Part shown: positions 1-8,648 of the stretch, one piece after another
Position numbering within the stretch: the first letter of the stretch is position 1
Layout: every line of letters begins with the position of its first letter
Assembly (NCBI GenBank): GCA_934591745.1
Contig: CAKTPQ010000038.1
Coordinates: 1-10,352, forward strand
DNA from: an uncultured Oscillospiraceae bacterium
GTDB taxonomy: Bacteria; Bacillota; Clostridia; Oscillospirales; Oscillospiraceae
Direction of reading: 5' to 3'
Length of the DNA: 10,352 nucleotides
Translations under genes and position numbers: made by a program
The notes under the pieces: model-generated
Seen by the model: the letters and a program-made list of their open reading frames with translations, nothing else
Told to the model about the DNA's origin: nothing
The model's database searches: none

Positions 1-85
1 GCCGCGCCAGCGGCGAGCGAGTGGGGACATTTTTCAAAGCGGCGAAGCCAGCTTTGCCGTCGGTATAGATGGTGACTGTTTTCAT
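1..85 (-). pseudogene. Second copy of the RNase HI-like 5' fragment (partial, runs off window)
   Basis: An ATG at 85-83 begins a frame of 28 visible codons, identical to the first 28 codons of the ORF at 82-249. It starts MKTVTIYTDG, then departs from RNase HI. Its ATG overlaps the TGA of the preceding ORF in the arrangement ATGA. A weak GAGGAA lies about 10-12 nt upstream, so re-initiation or coupled translation is possible. The frame is open to the window edge, so its full length and whether RNase HI sequence resumes cannot be seen. It may be another repeat unit or the last unit before an intact rnhA. Confidence 0.45.
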
Positions 86-249
86 ACAGATGTCGTTCCT
101 CGCTGTTCTGCCGCTTCCCTGTCCTGCTCATCCGACGGCGCTTGCTTGTCATCCCCGAGCGGTTGCCGCGCCAGCGGCGAGCGAGTGGGGACATTTTTCA
201 AAGCGGCGAAGCCAGCTTTGCCGTCGGTATAGATGGTGACTGTTTTCAT
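82..249 (-). pseudogene. Interrupted rnhA-like 5' end: 55-codon ORF with RNase HI N-terminus only
   Basis: The ORF starts at ATG 249-247, overlapping the trmO stop as ATGA, with a strong GGAGG seven nt upstream inside the trmO end. Residues 1-10, MKTVTIYTDG, match the first beta strand of ribonuclease HI, including the first catalytic Asp of the TDG motif. In RNase HI the next residues are normally like ACSGNPGPGG. Here they are KAGFAALKN and a polar, Arg/Glu/Asp-rich tail ending RGTTSV, with none of the other catalytic carboxylates; family proteins are about 150 residues. I read it as an rnhA start cut by inserted sequence and then duplicated. Alternatively it is a genuine small protein that borrowed an rnhA start. 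The unrelated tail is not recognised. Confidence 0.6.
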
Positions 250-917
250 ATGATCTCCTCCACGGTCAGCACGCCATCCGCCACGCGGAAGCGGATGTTC
301 CGTCCGCCGTAGGCCATGCCGTAGACCCGCGCCGGGTCGTCCTGATACCGGGGCCGGGGGTCGTTGGCCAGCACCGACAGCAAGCCCTGCCGCTGCGCCT
401 CCGGAACGGCGTCCAGCAGCGCCGCCGGACATTTCACCGTCAGCCTTTCTCCCGCCAGACCGGCGGTGAACCCGCCGGCGGCATCGGGATGACTGTCCGT
501 ATACGCCAGATACGGCTTGATGTCAAAGATGGGCGTCCCGCTGACCAGATCGGCGCCCCGGACATGGAGCACCGGCCCCTCCGGCGTGTCCCATTCGATG
601 CGCTCCAGTGCCACGGAGGACAGCCCCAGCCCATTGGGGCGGAAGGGCGACCGGGTGGCGAACACGCCCATGCGGGCGTTGCCCCCCAGACGGGGCGGGC
701 GGACGGTGGGCGACCAGTCCTGCCGCAGCGCCAGGTCAAACTGCCAGATCAGCCAGATATGGGAGAAATCCCCCAGCCCGCGCAGGGCCTCCGGCTGGCG
801 GTAGGGCGGCTCAAAGACAATGCGGCCGGGGCAGTCGGCCACACCGCTCTGCCGCGGTACGCCGAATTTCTCCGCGAAGGGCGTCTCGATACGGGCGATG
901 GGTGTAATATCCGCCAT
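246..917 (-). CDS. trmO: tRNA (N6-threonylcarbamoyladenosine-37-N6)-methyltransferase TrmO (TsaA/YaeB family)
   Basis: The 223-residue product belongs to the TsaA/YaeB family, whose characterised members use S-adenosylmethionine to methylate t6A37 to m6t6A37 in tRNA-Thr, a small aid to decoding ACY codons. Family motifs are visible: KFGVPRQ at about 17-23, PPRLGGNARMGVFATRSP at 74-91 followed by FRPNGLGLSSV, GTPIFDIKPYLAYTDS at about 127-142, and LANDPRPRYQ at 183-192 in the C-terminal domain. I chose the ATG at 917 because family homology begins directly at MADITPIARIETPF and a GGGAG lies seven nt upstream; the frame stays open a further 76 codons upstream, but that part reads as a shadow of the preceding gene. 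One base separates it from the upstream stop, so it is probably co-transcribed and translationally coupled. Its own TGA overlaps the next start. Confidence 0.93.
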   Translation of the reverse strand: MADITPIARIETPFAEKFGVPRQSGVADCPGRIVFEPPYRQPEALRGLGDFSHIWLIWQFDLALRQDWSPTVRPPRLGGNARMGVFATRSPFRPNGLGLSSVALERIEWDTPEGPVLHVRGADLVSGTPIFDIKPYLAYTDSHPDAAGGFTAGLAGERLTVKCPAALLDAVPEAQRQGLLSVLANDPRPRYQDDPARVYGMAYGGRNIRFRVADGVLTVEEII

Positions 918-918
918 A

Positions 919-1256
919 TCAGCGCTCCCGCCGTCCCGTGTCGGTGAGGTGGGCCGTGATGTCCTTGGGCAGACGGCAGAGCCGCACCACCTCGCCGGCC
1001 ACGATGACCGCCATGCCCGCCACAATGACATAGATGTTCTTTGTAGTGCCGGCGGTAAAGAACATGGCCAGCAGCACCAGCAGCAGCACCATATTGATAC
1101 GGCCGTTGACCTCCTCAACCTGCTGGAGGGCTTCGTCCTTTTCATAGATGACCTTGTTGTAGACGAACAGGGTCTTGGCCGCCGCGTTGTGATACAGCGT
1201 CTTGGTAAAATACTGCCAGCGGGTCAGCGGCACCATGGCCTCCCGGGGCGCGCTGC

Positions 1257-1260
<4 letters not shown>
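919..1260 (-). CDS. Hypothetical small membrane protein, two predicted transmembrane helices
   Basis: The 113-residue product is not recognised. Residues 1-54 are soluble and mixed-charge (aromatic-rich 14-35, then an acidic and glutamine-rich stretch 40-52 that could form a short helix). Two hydrophobic segments follow, about 57-71 and 76-94, separated by a tight GTTKN turn. A basic tail ends RRER. This predicts a helical hairpin in the cytoplasmic membrane with both ends probably cytoplasmic. There is no signal peptide and no catalytic motif. The ATG at 1260 overlaps the gyrA stop as ATGA and has GGAGG seven nt upstream, encoded within the last gyrA codons, so translation is probably coupled to gyrA. 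An internal ATG at residue 9 is the alternative start. Function cannot be assigned; its position between gyrA and trmO may simply reflect operon packing. Confidence 0.8.
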
Positions 1261-3749
<2,489 letters not shown>

Positions 3750-3764
3750 CTGTTCCAGCCCTCC

Positions 3765-5699
3765 TTAATAATCCAGATTCACGGCGTATTTGGCCCGCTG
3801 CTCGATGAACTCCTTGCGGGGTTCCACCTTCTCGCCCATCAGGACGGTAAAGGTGGCGTCGGCCTTCACGGCGTCATCCAGCGTGATGCGCCGCAGGGTG
3901 CGGGTGGTGGGGTCCATGGTGGTCTCCCACAGCTCGTGGGGGTTCATCTCGCCCAGACCCTTGAACCGGCTGATGTCGATCTTCACGTTGGGGTTGCCAC
4001 CCCGCAGCTCGGCAGAAATGGCGTCCCGCTCCTCCTCGCTGAAGGCCAGACGGGTGGTTTTACCCCTGGTCAGCTTGAACAGCGGCGGCACGGCGGAGTA
4101 GACGTAGCCGTTTTCGATAAGGGGCCGCATGAAGCGGAAAAAGAACGTCAGCAGCAGCGTCCGGATATGGGCGCCGTCCACATCGGCATCGGCCATGATG
4201 ATGATCTTGTGATAGCGCAGCTTATTTTCGTCGAACTCCTCTCCGATACCGGCTCCCAGCGCCACGATGACGGGCTGCAGCTTGTCGTTGCCGTACACCT
4301 TGTCCACACGGGCCTTCTCCACGTTCAGCATCTTGCCCCACAGGGGGAGGATGGCCTGGAACCGGCTGTCGCGTCCCTGGGTAGCGGAGCCGCCTGCGGA
4401 GTCGCCCTCCACGATGTACAGCTCCGTCAGCTCGGGGTTGTTCTCGTTGCACTCCCGCAGCTTGTCCGGCATGGCGGGGCCGCCCAGCACCGTCTTGCGG
4501 CGGATGGACTCCCGGGCCTTGCGGGCCGCCTCCCGTGCACGGTTGGCGGTGAGGGCCTTATCCAGAATGGTGCGGGCCACCACGGGGTGCTCCTCCAGAT
4601 ACACCGCCAGCTGGTCGTTGACGATGCCGTCCACCAGCGTACGGATGTGGGCGTTGCCCAGCTTGGCCTTGGTCTGACCCTCGAACTGGGCCTCCGTCAG
4701 CTTCACGGAGATCACGGCGGTGATGCCCTCCCGGACATCCTCGCCGGAGACCTTGTCGCCCTCCTTGATCATGCCGTATTTCAGGCCGTAGGCGTTGAGC
4801 ACGCGGGTCAGGGCCGCCTTGAAGCCCGTCTCATGCATACCGCCCTCCGGCGTGTGGATGTCGTTGGCGAAGGACACCAGCGTCTCGTTGTAGCCGTCGT
4901 TGTACTGCATGGCGATCTCCGCCGTGCTGTCGCCCTTAGCGCCGGAGAGGTAGATGACCTCCTCGTGCAGCGGGGTCTTGTTGCGGTTGATGAACGTGAC
5001 GAACTCCCGGATGCCGCCCTCGTAGCACATGGCCTCGGACTGCTCCCTGCCGGTGCGGGCATCGGCAATGGTGATGCGCAGACCGGCGTTGAGGAACGCC
5101 TGCTCCCGCATACGGGTGTGCAGCGTCTCGTAATCGTATTCGAGCGTATCGAACATCTCCGGATCCGGCTTGAACGTGACGGTGGTGCCGGTGCGGTCCG
5201 TGTCGCCCACCACCTGCATCTCCTGGGTGATATTGCCCCTGGAGAAGCGCATCTCGTAGATCCTGCCGTCCTTGTGGACCTGCACGGTCAGCCACTCGCT
5301 GAGGGCGTTGACCACGCTGGCGCCCACACCGTGGAGGCCGCCGGACACCTTGTAGCCGCCGCCGCCGAACTTGCCGCCGGCGTGGAGCACGGTGAACACC
5401 ACCTCCAGCGCGGGGCGGCCCGTCTGAGCCTGGATGTCCACGGGAATGCCGCGGCCGTTATCGCTGACGGTGATGGTGTTGCCCTCATTGATGGTCACAT
5501 GGATGTCGGTGCAGTAGCCGGCCAGCGCCTCGTCGATGGAGTTGTCCACGATCTCGTATACCAGATGGTGCAGGCCGCTGGCACTGGTGGAGCCGATATA
5601 CATACCGGGCCGCTTGCGCACGGCCTCCAGCCCCTCCAGTACCTGTATTTCCGCCGCGTTATACTCATTGGTCACGACGGTCTTTTCCAAATCTGCCAT
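3765..5699 (-). CDS. gyrB: DNA gyrase subunit B
   Basis: The 644-residue ATPase and TOPRIM subunit of gyrase. The GHKL ATP-binding domain shows catalytic Glu49 and Asn53 in YEIVDNSIDEA, SDNGRGIP (Asp80) and GGLHGVGAS at 120-128. The transducer lysine is in QTKAKLGNA, with Lys344. The TOPRIM domain shows EGDSAGGSA at 431-439 (Glu431) and DADVDGAHIR at 504-513, whose Asp504 and Asp506 are metal ligands. The C-terminal tail carries RFKGLGEMNP. Length matches the short Gram-positive form (about 640) without the proteobacterial insertion. The ATG at 5699 has AAAGGAG eight nt upstream, encoded by the last codons of remB, which ends three nt before. Residue 454, in PLWGKMLNVEK, is Trp where E. coli has Lys447 and many Firmicutes have Arg. 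The neighbouring gyrA supports gyrase over topoisomerase IV. Confidence 0.98.
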   Translation of the reverse strand: MADLEKTVVTNEYNAAEIQVLEGLEAVRKRPGMYIGSTSASGLHHLVYEIVDNSIDEALAGYCTDIHVTINEGNTITVSDNGRGIPVDIQAQTGRPALEVVFTVLHAGGKFGGGGYKVSGGLHGVGASVVNALSEWLTVQVHKDGRIYEMRFSRGNITQEMQVVGDTDRTGTTVTFKPDPEMFDTLEYDYETLHTRMREQAFLNAGLRITIADARTGREQSEAMCYEGGIREFVTFINRNKTPLHEEVIYLSGAKGDSTAEIAMQYNDGYNETLVSFANDIHTPEGGMHETGFKAALTRVLNAYGLKYGMIKEGDKVSGEDVREGITAVISVKLTEAQFEGQTKAKLGNAHIRTLVDGIVNDQLAVYLEEHPVVARTILDKALTANRAREAARKARESIRRKTVLGGPAMPDKLRECNENNPELTELYIVEGDSAGGSATQGRDSRFQAILPLWGKMLNVEKARVDKVYGNDKLQPVIVALGAGIGEEFDENKLRYHKIIIMADADVDGAHIRTLLLTFFFRFMRPLIENGYVYSAVPPLFKLTRGKTTRLAFSEEERDAISAELRGGNPNVKIDISRFKGLGEMNPHELWETTMDPTTRTLRRITLDDAVKADATFTVLMGEKVEPRKEFIEQRAKYAVNLDY

Positions 5700-5702
5700 A
5701 TG

Positions 5703-5966
5703 TTATTCTCCTTTCCCCTGAGCGCGCTTTTGCAGCGTCTGGGAATTCAGCTGGGATATATAGATGATCTGCCGGTGATAGGGGTGGTCGCACACCACGA
5801 AGGACTTGGGAATGTCCTCGCAGGCGGTCTGCACCACGCCCTCCTCCTCCGCGGCATGCAGAAAGGCCCTTGTTGTTTTGGAGGTGGACGTATTGTCCAG
5901 ATCAAAGATGCCGATGATGCGCTTGTCCTCCAGCATCACGTTCTGCCCGATGTGCAGGTACGCCAT
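5703..5966 (-). CDS. remB: RemB/YaaB family regulator (DUF370)
   Basis: The 87-residue product resembles B. subtilis RemB (YaaB, 81 residues), located in the same place between recF and gyrB. RemB was linked genetically to extracellular-matrix and biofilm expression; the paralogue RemA is a DNA-binding activator. Matching features are a short N-terminal strand MAYLHIGQNVML, the segment RIIGIFDLDNTSTS, a central PKSFVVCD, and a C-terminal TLQKRAQ followed by GKGE. Two starts are possible. GTG at 5969 overlaps the recF TGA as GTGA, and ATG at 5966 shares one base with it. GGGGAGG at 5980-5974 is four nt from the GTG but seven from the ATG, so I prefer the ATG. The last codons double as the gyrB ribosome-binding site. 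The role in this organism is inferred only from family and synteny. Confidence 0.88.
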   Translation of the reverse strand: MAYLHIGQNVMLEDKRIIGIFDLDNTSTSKTTRAFLHAAEEEGVVQTACEDIPKSFVVCDHPYHRQIIYISQLNSQTLQKRAQGKGE

Positions 5967-7069
5967 CACAGCACCTCCCCGTCCCGGATATGGAACACCC
6001 GGCCCCGCAGCATGGTGTCCAGACGGTCATTCTCGCAGCAGGTGATGAACACCTGTCCGCCCCGTATCCGGTTAAGCACATACTCCTGCCGCCGGGGGTC
6101 CAGCTCGCTGAGCACGTCGTCCAGCAGCATCACCGGGTACTCCCCCGCGGCGTTTTTGTGTATCTCCCGCTCCGCCAGCTTCAGACTCAGTGCCGCCGTC
6201 CGTACCTGCCCCTGCGAGCCGTACTGCCGGGCGCTGCGACCGTTGATCAGCACCTCCACATCGTCCTTGTGGGGGCCGGACAGGCAGAGCCTGCTGGCCC
6301 GCTCCGCCGCCAGATGAGCCTCCTGATGGCGCCGTAGCGCCTGATAGATGTCCTCCTGGGGCGCAAAGGTGTCCTCCACGGTCCTGACGGTCTGGTAGGA
6401 TAGTGTCAGTTCCTCCCGCTCGCCGGAGCATTCCAGGTGCGCCTGACGGGCATATTCCGCCAGCGACGCGCAGTACCGCGCCCGGTAACCGATGAGCACT
6501 GCGCCCACGCGGCACAGCCGCTCATTGAACTCCGGCAGCATTTCAAGCAGCTGAGGATGCTCCTCGCTGTCCCGTAAAATGCGGGTCTTGTGCTCGTACA
6601 ACCGCCCGTATTCCGCCAGCGCCTCGGCGTACCGGGGCCGCAGCTGGCAGAGGGACAGATCCATGAAACGCCGCCGCTCCGCCGCCCCCGCCCGGATGAG
6701 AAACAGATCCTCCGGGCAGAAGAATACGGTGTGCAGCACATCGGAAAGCGCCGCGTTGGTCTTGGCGGGTACACCGTTGACCGTCATTTTTCGCCGTTTG
6801 CCGCGAAATAGCTGTATGTCCGTGGTGAACGCCCGTTCCCTGGACAGGAGCTGCGCCGTGACGGATGCCTCCTGCCGGTCGAAGCCGATCAGCTCCCGGT
6901 CGCCGTGGGCGCGGGGGCTTTTACCGCAGGACAGATAGACCATGGCCTCTAGCAGGTTGGTCTTTCCCTGAGCGTTCTCGCCGTAGATGACGTTGCAGCT
7001 TTCGTCGAAGTCCAGCGTCTGACTCCGGTAGTTGCGCCAGCCGTCCAGCGTCAGCCTATCGATCCGCAT
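5966..7069 (-). CDS. recF: DNA replication and repair protein RecF
   Basis: The 367-residue SMC-like ATPase works with RecO and RecR to load RecA at single-strand gaps and helps restart stalled forks. The Walker A motif is GENAQGKT at 30-37 (Lys36), preceded by the typical N-terminus LTLDGWRNYRSQTLDF. Arm segments lie between about 120 and 260, with SGPHKDD at 264-270. The ABC signature region is YGSQGQVRTAALSLKLAE at 283-300, and Walker B is PVMLLDDVLSELD at 312-324. Length is typical (about 360-370). The start overlaps the yaaA end by 14 nt and has no clear Shine-Dalgarno sequence in the 20 nt upstream, so translation probably depends on coupling to yaaA. The stop overlaps the remB start region. 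No missing motif is seen. Confidence 0.97.
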   Translation of the reverse strand: MRIDRLTLDGWRNYRSQTLDFDESCNVIYGENAQGKTNLLEAMVYLSCGKSPRAHGDRELIGFDRQEASVTAQLLSRERAFTTDIQLFRGKRRKMTVNGVPAKTNAALSDVLHTVFFCPEDLFLIRAGAAERRRFMDLSLCQLRPRYAEALAEYGRLYEHKTRILRDSEEHPQLLEMLPEFNERLCRVGAVLIGYRARYCASLAEYARQAHLECSGEREELTLSYQTVRTVEDTFAPQEDIYQALRRHQEAHLAAERASRLCLSGPHKDDVEVLINGRSARQYGSQGQVRTAALSLKLAEREIHKNAAGEYPVMLLDDVLSELDPRRQEYVLNRIRGGQVFITCCENDRLDTMLRGRVFHIRDGEVL

Positions 7070-7274
7070 AGATGACCGAGTAATGCTGCCCGTTGAAGCA
7101 TACGTCGTCGCCGGGGCGCAGCTTTTTGCCCCGCATGGTGCACACCTCGCCGTTGACCGTCACGTCACCCTCCTGGATGACCACCTTGGCCTCGCCCCCG
7201 GTCTGCACCGCCGCAGCCAGCTTCAGCAGGTCCTGCAGCTTGATATATTCTGTTGTGATCTCTATGTTTTCCAT
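7056..7274 (-). CDS. yaaA: S4-domain RNA-binding protein YaaA (RlbA)
   Basis: The 72-residue product is a single S4 fold like B. subtilis YaaA (71 residues, also called RlbA), encoded at the same place between dnaN and recF. The S4 pattern is visible as IKLQDLLKLAAAVQTGGEAK, then a VVIQEGDVTVNGE segment and RGKKLRPGDDV, followed by a C-terminal strand. S4 domains bind structured RNA, and a ribosome-related role is usually assumed. The ATG at 7274 lies 15 nt after the dnaN stop, with AAGGAT overlapping that stop about 11 nt upstream, a modest site. The 3' end overlaps recF by 14 nt. Function is inferred from family membership. Confidence 0.92.
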   Translation of the reverse strand: MENIEITTEYIKLQDLLKLAAAVQTGGEAKVVIQEGDVTVNGEVCTMRGKKLRPGDDVCFNGQHYSVIYADR

Positions 7275-7289
7275 ACTCGTATTGTATCC

Positions 7290-8402
7290 TTATTGCGCCT
7301 TCAGTCTTACGGGGAGCACCATATAAAGGAACTCGTCTCCGCCGTCCACCGGCGTGATGATGCAGGGAGAGATGCCGGTGTTCAGCTGCAGATGCACCTT
7401 GTCCGCCGGGGCATAGCGCAGGGCGTCCATAAGATAGCGGTTGTTGAAGCCGATCTCCAGCTGCTGGCCATCGCCCTTGATGGGGCAGATGTCCTTGGCC
7501 TCGCCGTTGCCGGTGCGGGCGGAGAGAAAGACGCGGTCAGCGTCGAACAGGCAGCGGACGGGGCTTTTCAGCTTCTCGCTGATGACCACGGACACGCGGT
7601 CCAGGCTCTCCAACAGCGCCTTTGTCTCCACCTCCACGCAGATGGGGTTGTTTTTGGGGATAGCATTGCGGTAATCCAGAAATTCACCCTCCAGACGGCG
7701 GCAGATAAGCTGGGTGTTCTCCACCTCGAACATCAGGTGCCGCTTACCCTGCACCACCGTCAGCAGCGCATCGGTGTCAGCGCAGATCTTCTCCACCTCA
7801 TTGAGAGCGGCGCCGGGCGCAACAAACCGGAACGCGCCGCCGTCAATGCGCTCCAGCGGCTCGCGGCGCAGCGCCAGACGGAAGCCGTCCACCGCCACCA
7901 TGGTCAGGCCGGTATCGCTGATCTCAAACAGCGCACCGGTATGGATGGGCCGGGACTCGTTGGTGGACACGGCAAAGCTGGCCTGGTTGATCATGGCCTT
8001 GATGGTCTTCTGCTGGATGGAGACGGAGAATTCGTCGTCCACGGTGGGCAGCTCGGGATAGTCGTCGGCAGACAGGCCAGGCAGTTCAAAGCTGGCGTCG
8101 CCGCAGACCAGCTTTACCACATATTTCTCATCAGCGGAAAACACCACGATATCATCGGGCAGCCGGCGGATCATCTCGCCGAACAGACGGGCGTTCAGGA
8201 CGATACGGCCCTCCTGATGGATCTCGGCGGACACAGCGGTGCGGATACCGGTCTGCATATTGTAGCCGGACAGCGTCAGCTGGGTGTCGCCCTCCAGCAG
8301 CACGCCCTCCAGCGCAGGGATGGAGCTTTTGGCGGCCACGGCGCGGGACACGGTACTGACGGCCTGCTGGAGCAGTGTCTTTTCACAGGAAAATTTCAGC
8401 AT
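7290..8402 (-). CDS. dnaN: DNA polymerase III subunit beta (sliding clamp)
   Basis: The 370-residue ring-forming clamp tethers the replicative polymerase and many repair proteins to DNA. It comprises three repeated domains of about 120 residues. Recognisable landmarks are the N-terminal SRAVAAKSSIPALEGVLLE, the interdomain ELPGLSADDYPELP at about 106-119, VDGFRLALRR at 171-180, the LEGEFLDYRNAIP segment at 237-249, and the C-terminal MVLPVRL at 361-367, part of the peptide-binding pocket for polymerase and partner proteins. Length is standard. The ATG at 8402 has AAAGGA about 11 nt upstream. It lies immediately beyond the origin unwinding region, in the same direction as dnaA, and begins the run through gyrA. 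I could not single out a convincing promoter in the A+T-rich gap. Confidence 0.98.
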   Translation of the reverse strand: MLKFSCEKTLLQQAVSTVSRAVAAKSSIPALEGVLLEGDTQLTLSGYNMQTGIRTAVSAEIHQEGRIVLNARLFGEMIRRLPDDIVVFSADEKYVVKLVCGDASFELPGLSADDYPELPTVDDEFSVSIQQKTIKAMINQASFAVSTNESRPIHTGALFEISDTGLTMVAVDGFRLALRREPLERIDGGAFRFVAPGAALNEVEKICADTDALLTVVQGKRHLMFEVENTQLICRRLEGEFLDYRNAIPKNNPICVEVETKALLESLDRVSVVISEKLKSPVRCLFDADRVFLSARTGNGEAKDICPIKGDGQQLEIGFNNRYLMDALRYAPADKVHLQLNTGISPCIITPVDGGDEFLYMVLPVRLKAQ

Positions 8403-8435
8403 CTCGATTTCGGTCCTTTCTTGTATTTGGCAGGC

Positions 8436-8474
8436 ATATTTCTCAGAAACAAATCATAAACTAATCATTTTTTA
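8436..8474. other. A+T-rich candidate DNA unwinding element
   Basis: 32 of the 39 bases are A or T, in a window that is otherwise clearly G+C-rich. It directly abuts the trio-like triplets and ends 34 nt before the dnaN start, which is where the duplex is opened in B. subtilis-type origins. Confidence 0.7.
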
Positions 8475-8490
8475 GTAACAGGAGTCGTAG
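8473..8490 (+). promoter_or_regulatory. Candidate DnaA-trio
   Basis: Read on the + strand in threes: TAG TAA CAG GAG TCG TAG. The trio consensus is 3'-GAT-5' repeats (TAG read 5'-3') with a conserved central A. Five of six triplets have the central A and two are exact. The run lies between the G+C block next to the DnaA box at 8502-8510 and the A+T-rich stretch, as expected for strand capture by a DnaA filament. Confidence 0.65.
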
Positions 8491-8501
8491 GGGCCACAGT
8501 T

Positions 8502-8510
8502 TGTGGAAAA
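8502..8510 (-). promoter_or_regulatory. DnaA box (TTTTCCACA, one mismatch)
   Basis: The minus strand reads TTTTCCACA against TTATCCACA. It is the box nearest to the unwinding region, 11 nt from the trio-like run. It overlaps the palindrome CCACAGTTTGTGG at 8494-8506. Confidence 0.75.
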
Positions 8511-8541
8511 GCCTGTTTTTCTCTGTATTTCCAAGGGTTTT

Positions 8542-8550
8542 CTTTCCACA
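8542..8550 (+). promoter_or_regulatory. Degenerate DnaA box (CTTTCCACA, two mismatches)
   Basis: It keeps the TCCACA core of the box but differs from TTATCCACA at positions 1 and 3. It sits in the loop region of the inverted repeat TTTCCAA/TTGGAAA (8528-8563). Confidence 0.5.
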
Positions 8551-8574
8551 GTACCATTGGAAACAGGCACCTGC

Positions 8575-8583
8575 TTATCCACC
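8575..8583 (+). promoter_or_regulatory. DnaA box (TTATCCACC, one mismatch)
   Basis: It matches TTATCCACA except for the last base. It has the same orientation as the perfect box, with starts 27 bp apart. Confidence 0.75.
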
Positions 8584-8601
8584 GTTTTTCTCTTTTCCCA
8601 G

Positions 8602-8610
8602 TTATCCACA
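8602..8610 (+). promoter_or_regulatory. Consensus DnaA box (TTATCCACA)
   Basis: Perfect 9-of-9 match to the high-affinity DnaA box, 39 bp downstream of the dnaA stop codon in the dnaA direction. It is the only perfect copy I see in the window. Confidence 0.92.
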
Positions 8611-8637
8611 GGTTTTCCCCGTGGATTTCACAGCGTT

Positions 8638-8646
8638 CGTGGAAAA
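8638..8646 (-). promoter_or_regulatory. Degenerate DnaA box (TTTTCCACG, two mismatches)
   Basis: The minus strand reads TTTTCCACG, immediately beyond the dnaA stop codon. It overlaps one arm of the 9-bp inverted repeat at 8610-8649. A still weaker match, AAATCCACG, lies at 8620-8628 on the same strand. Confidence 0.45.
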
Positions 8647-8648
8647 CC

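Larger units (their letters stand above)
1..250. repeat. 164-bp tandem direct repeat (exact 86-bp copies at 1-86 and 165-250)
   Basis: Bases 1-86 are identical to 165-250, with a period of 164 bp. The match ends at 87 versus 251 (c versus t), where copy two enters the trmO 3' end, and it is cut by the window edge on the left, so the number of units is unknown. Read on the minus strand, each unit starts with ATG and 30 nt like the 5' end of rnhA. About 134 nt of unrelated sequence follows. The inter-copy segment 87-164 is seen only once. Small dyads lie inside the unit: GCCGC-GCCA-GCGGC at 165-178, and an imperfect GGCGAAGC/GCTTTGCC nearby. No transposase is visible. The identity is seen directly; a mobile or duplication origin is inference. 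Confidence 0.9.
8403..8648. other. oriC: Chromosomal replication origin (oriC), dnaA-dnaN intergenic region
   Basis: This 246-bp gap holds no gene. From the dnaA side it contains a cluster of DnaA-box-like sequences on both strands (8502-8646), a G+C block (about 8489-8499), triplets resembling a DnaA-trio (8473-8490) and an A+T-rich stretch (8436-8474) beside dnaN. This order of boxes, G+C block, trio and unwinding region is the arrangement described for the B. subtilis basal unwinding system between dnaA and dnaN. Two long inverted repeats overlap the boxes (8528-8563 and 8610-8649). Replication from here would run leftwards co-directionally with dnaN-gyrA and rightwards towards rpmH. Confidence 0.9.

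Noticed and set aside
87..250. CRISPR repeat-spacer unit or insertion-sequence end
   Set aside because: Only two copies of an 86-bp repeat are seen, too long for CRISPR repeats and coding in phase with an rnhA start. No terminal inverted repeats or transposase are visible.
489..947. + strand ORFs opposite trmO
   Set aside because: They are shadows of a conserved gene; the trmO frame carries all family motifs and the ribosome-binding site.
918..1145. 76-codon upstream extension of trmO
   Set aside because: It runs out of frame through the 113-residue membrane-protein gene, has Cys/Trp/Arg-rich nonsense composition, and family homology starts at the ATG at 917.
8424..8476. Possible dnaN promoter in the A+T-rich gap (TTGTTT with CAAATA, or CTGTTA with TATGAT)
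   Set aside because: Several weak alternatives compete in A+T-rich sequence and none has a good -35 together with a good -10.
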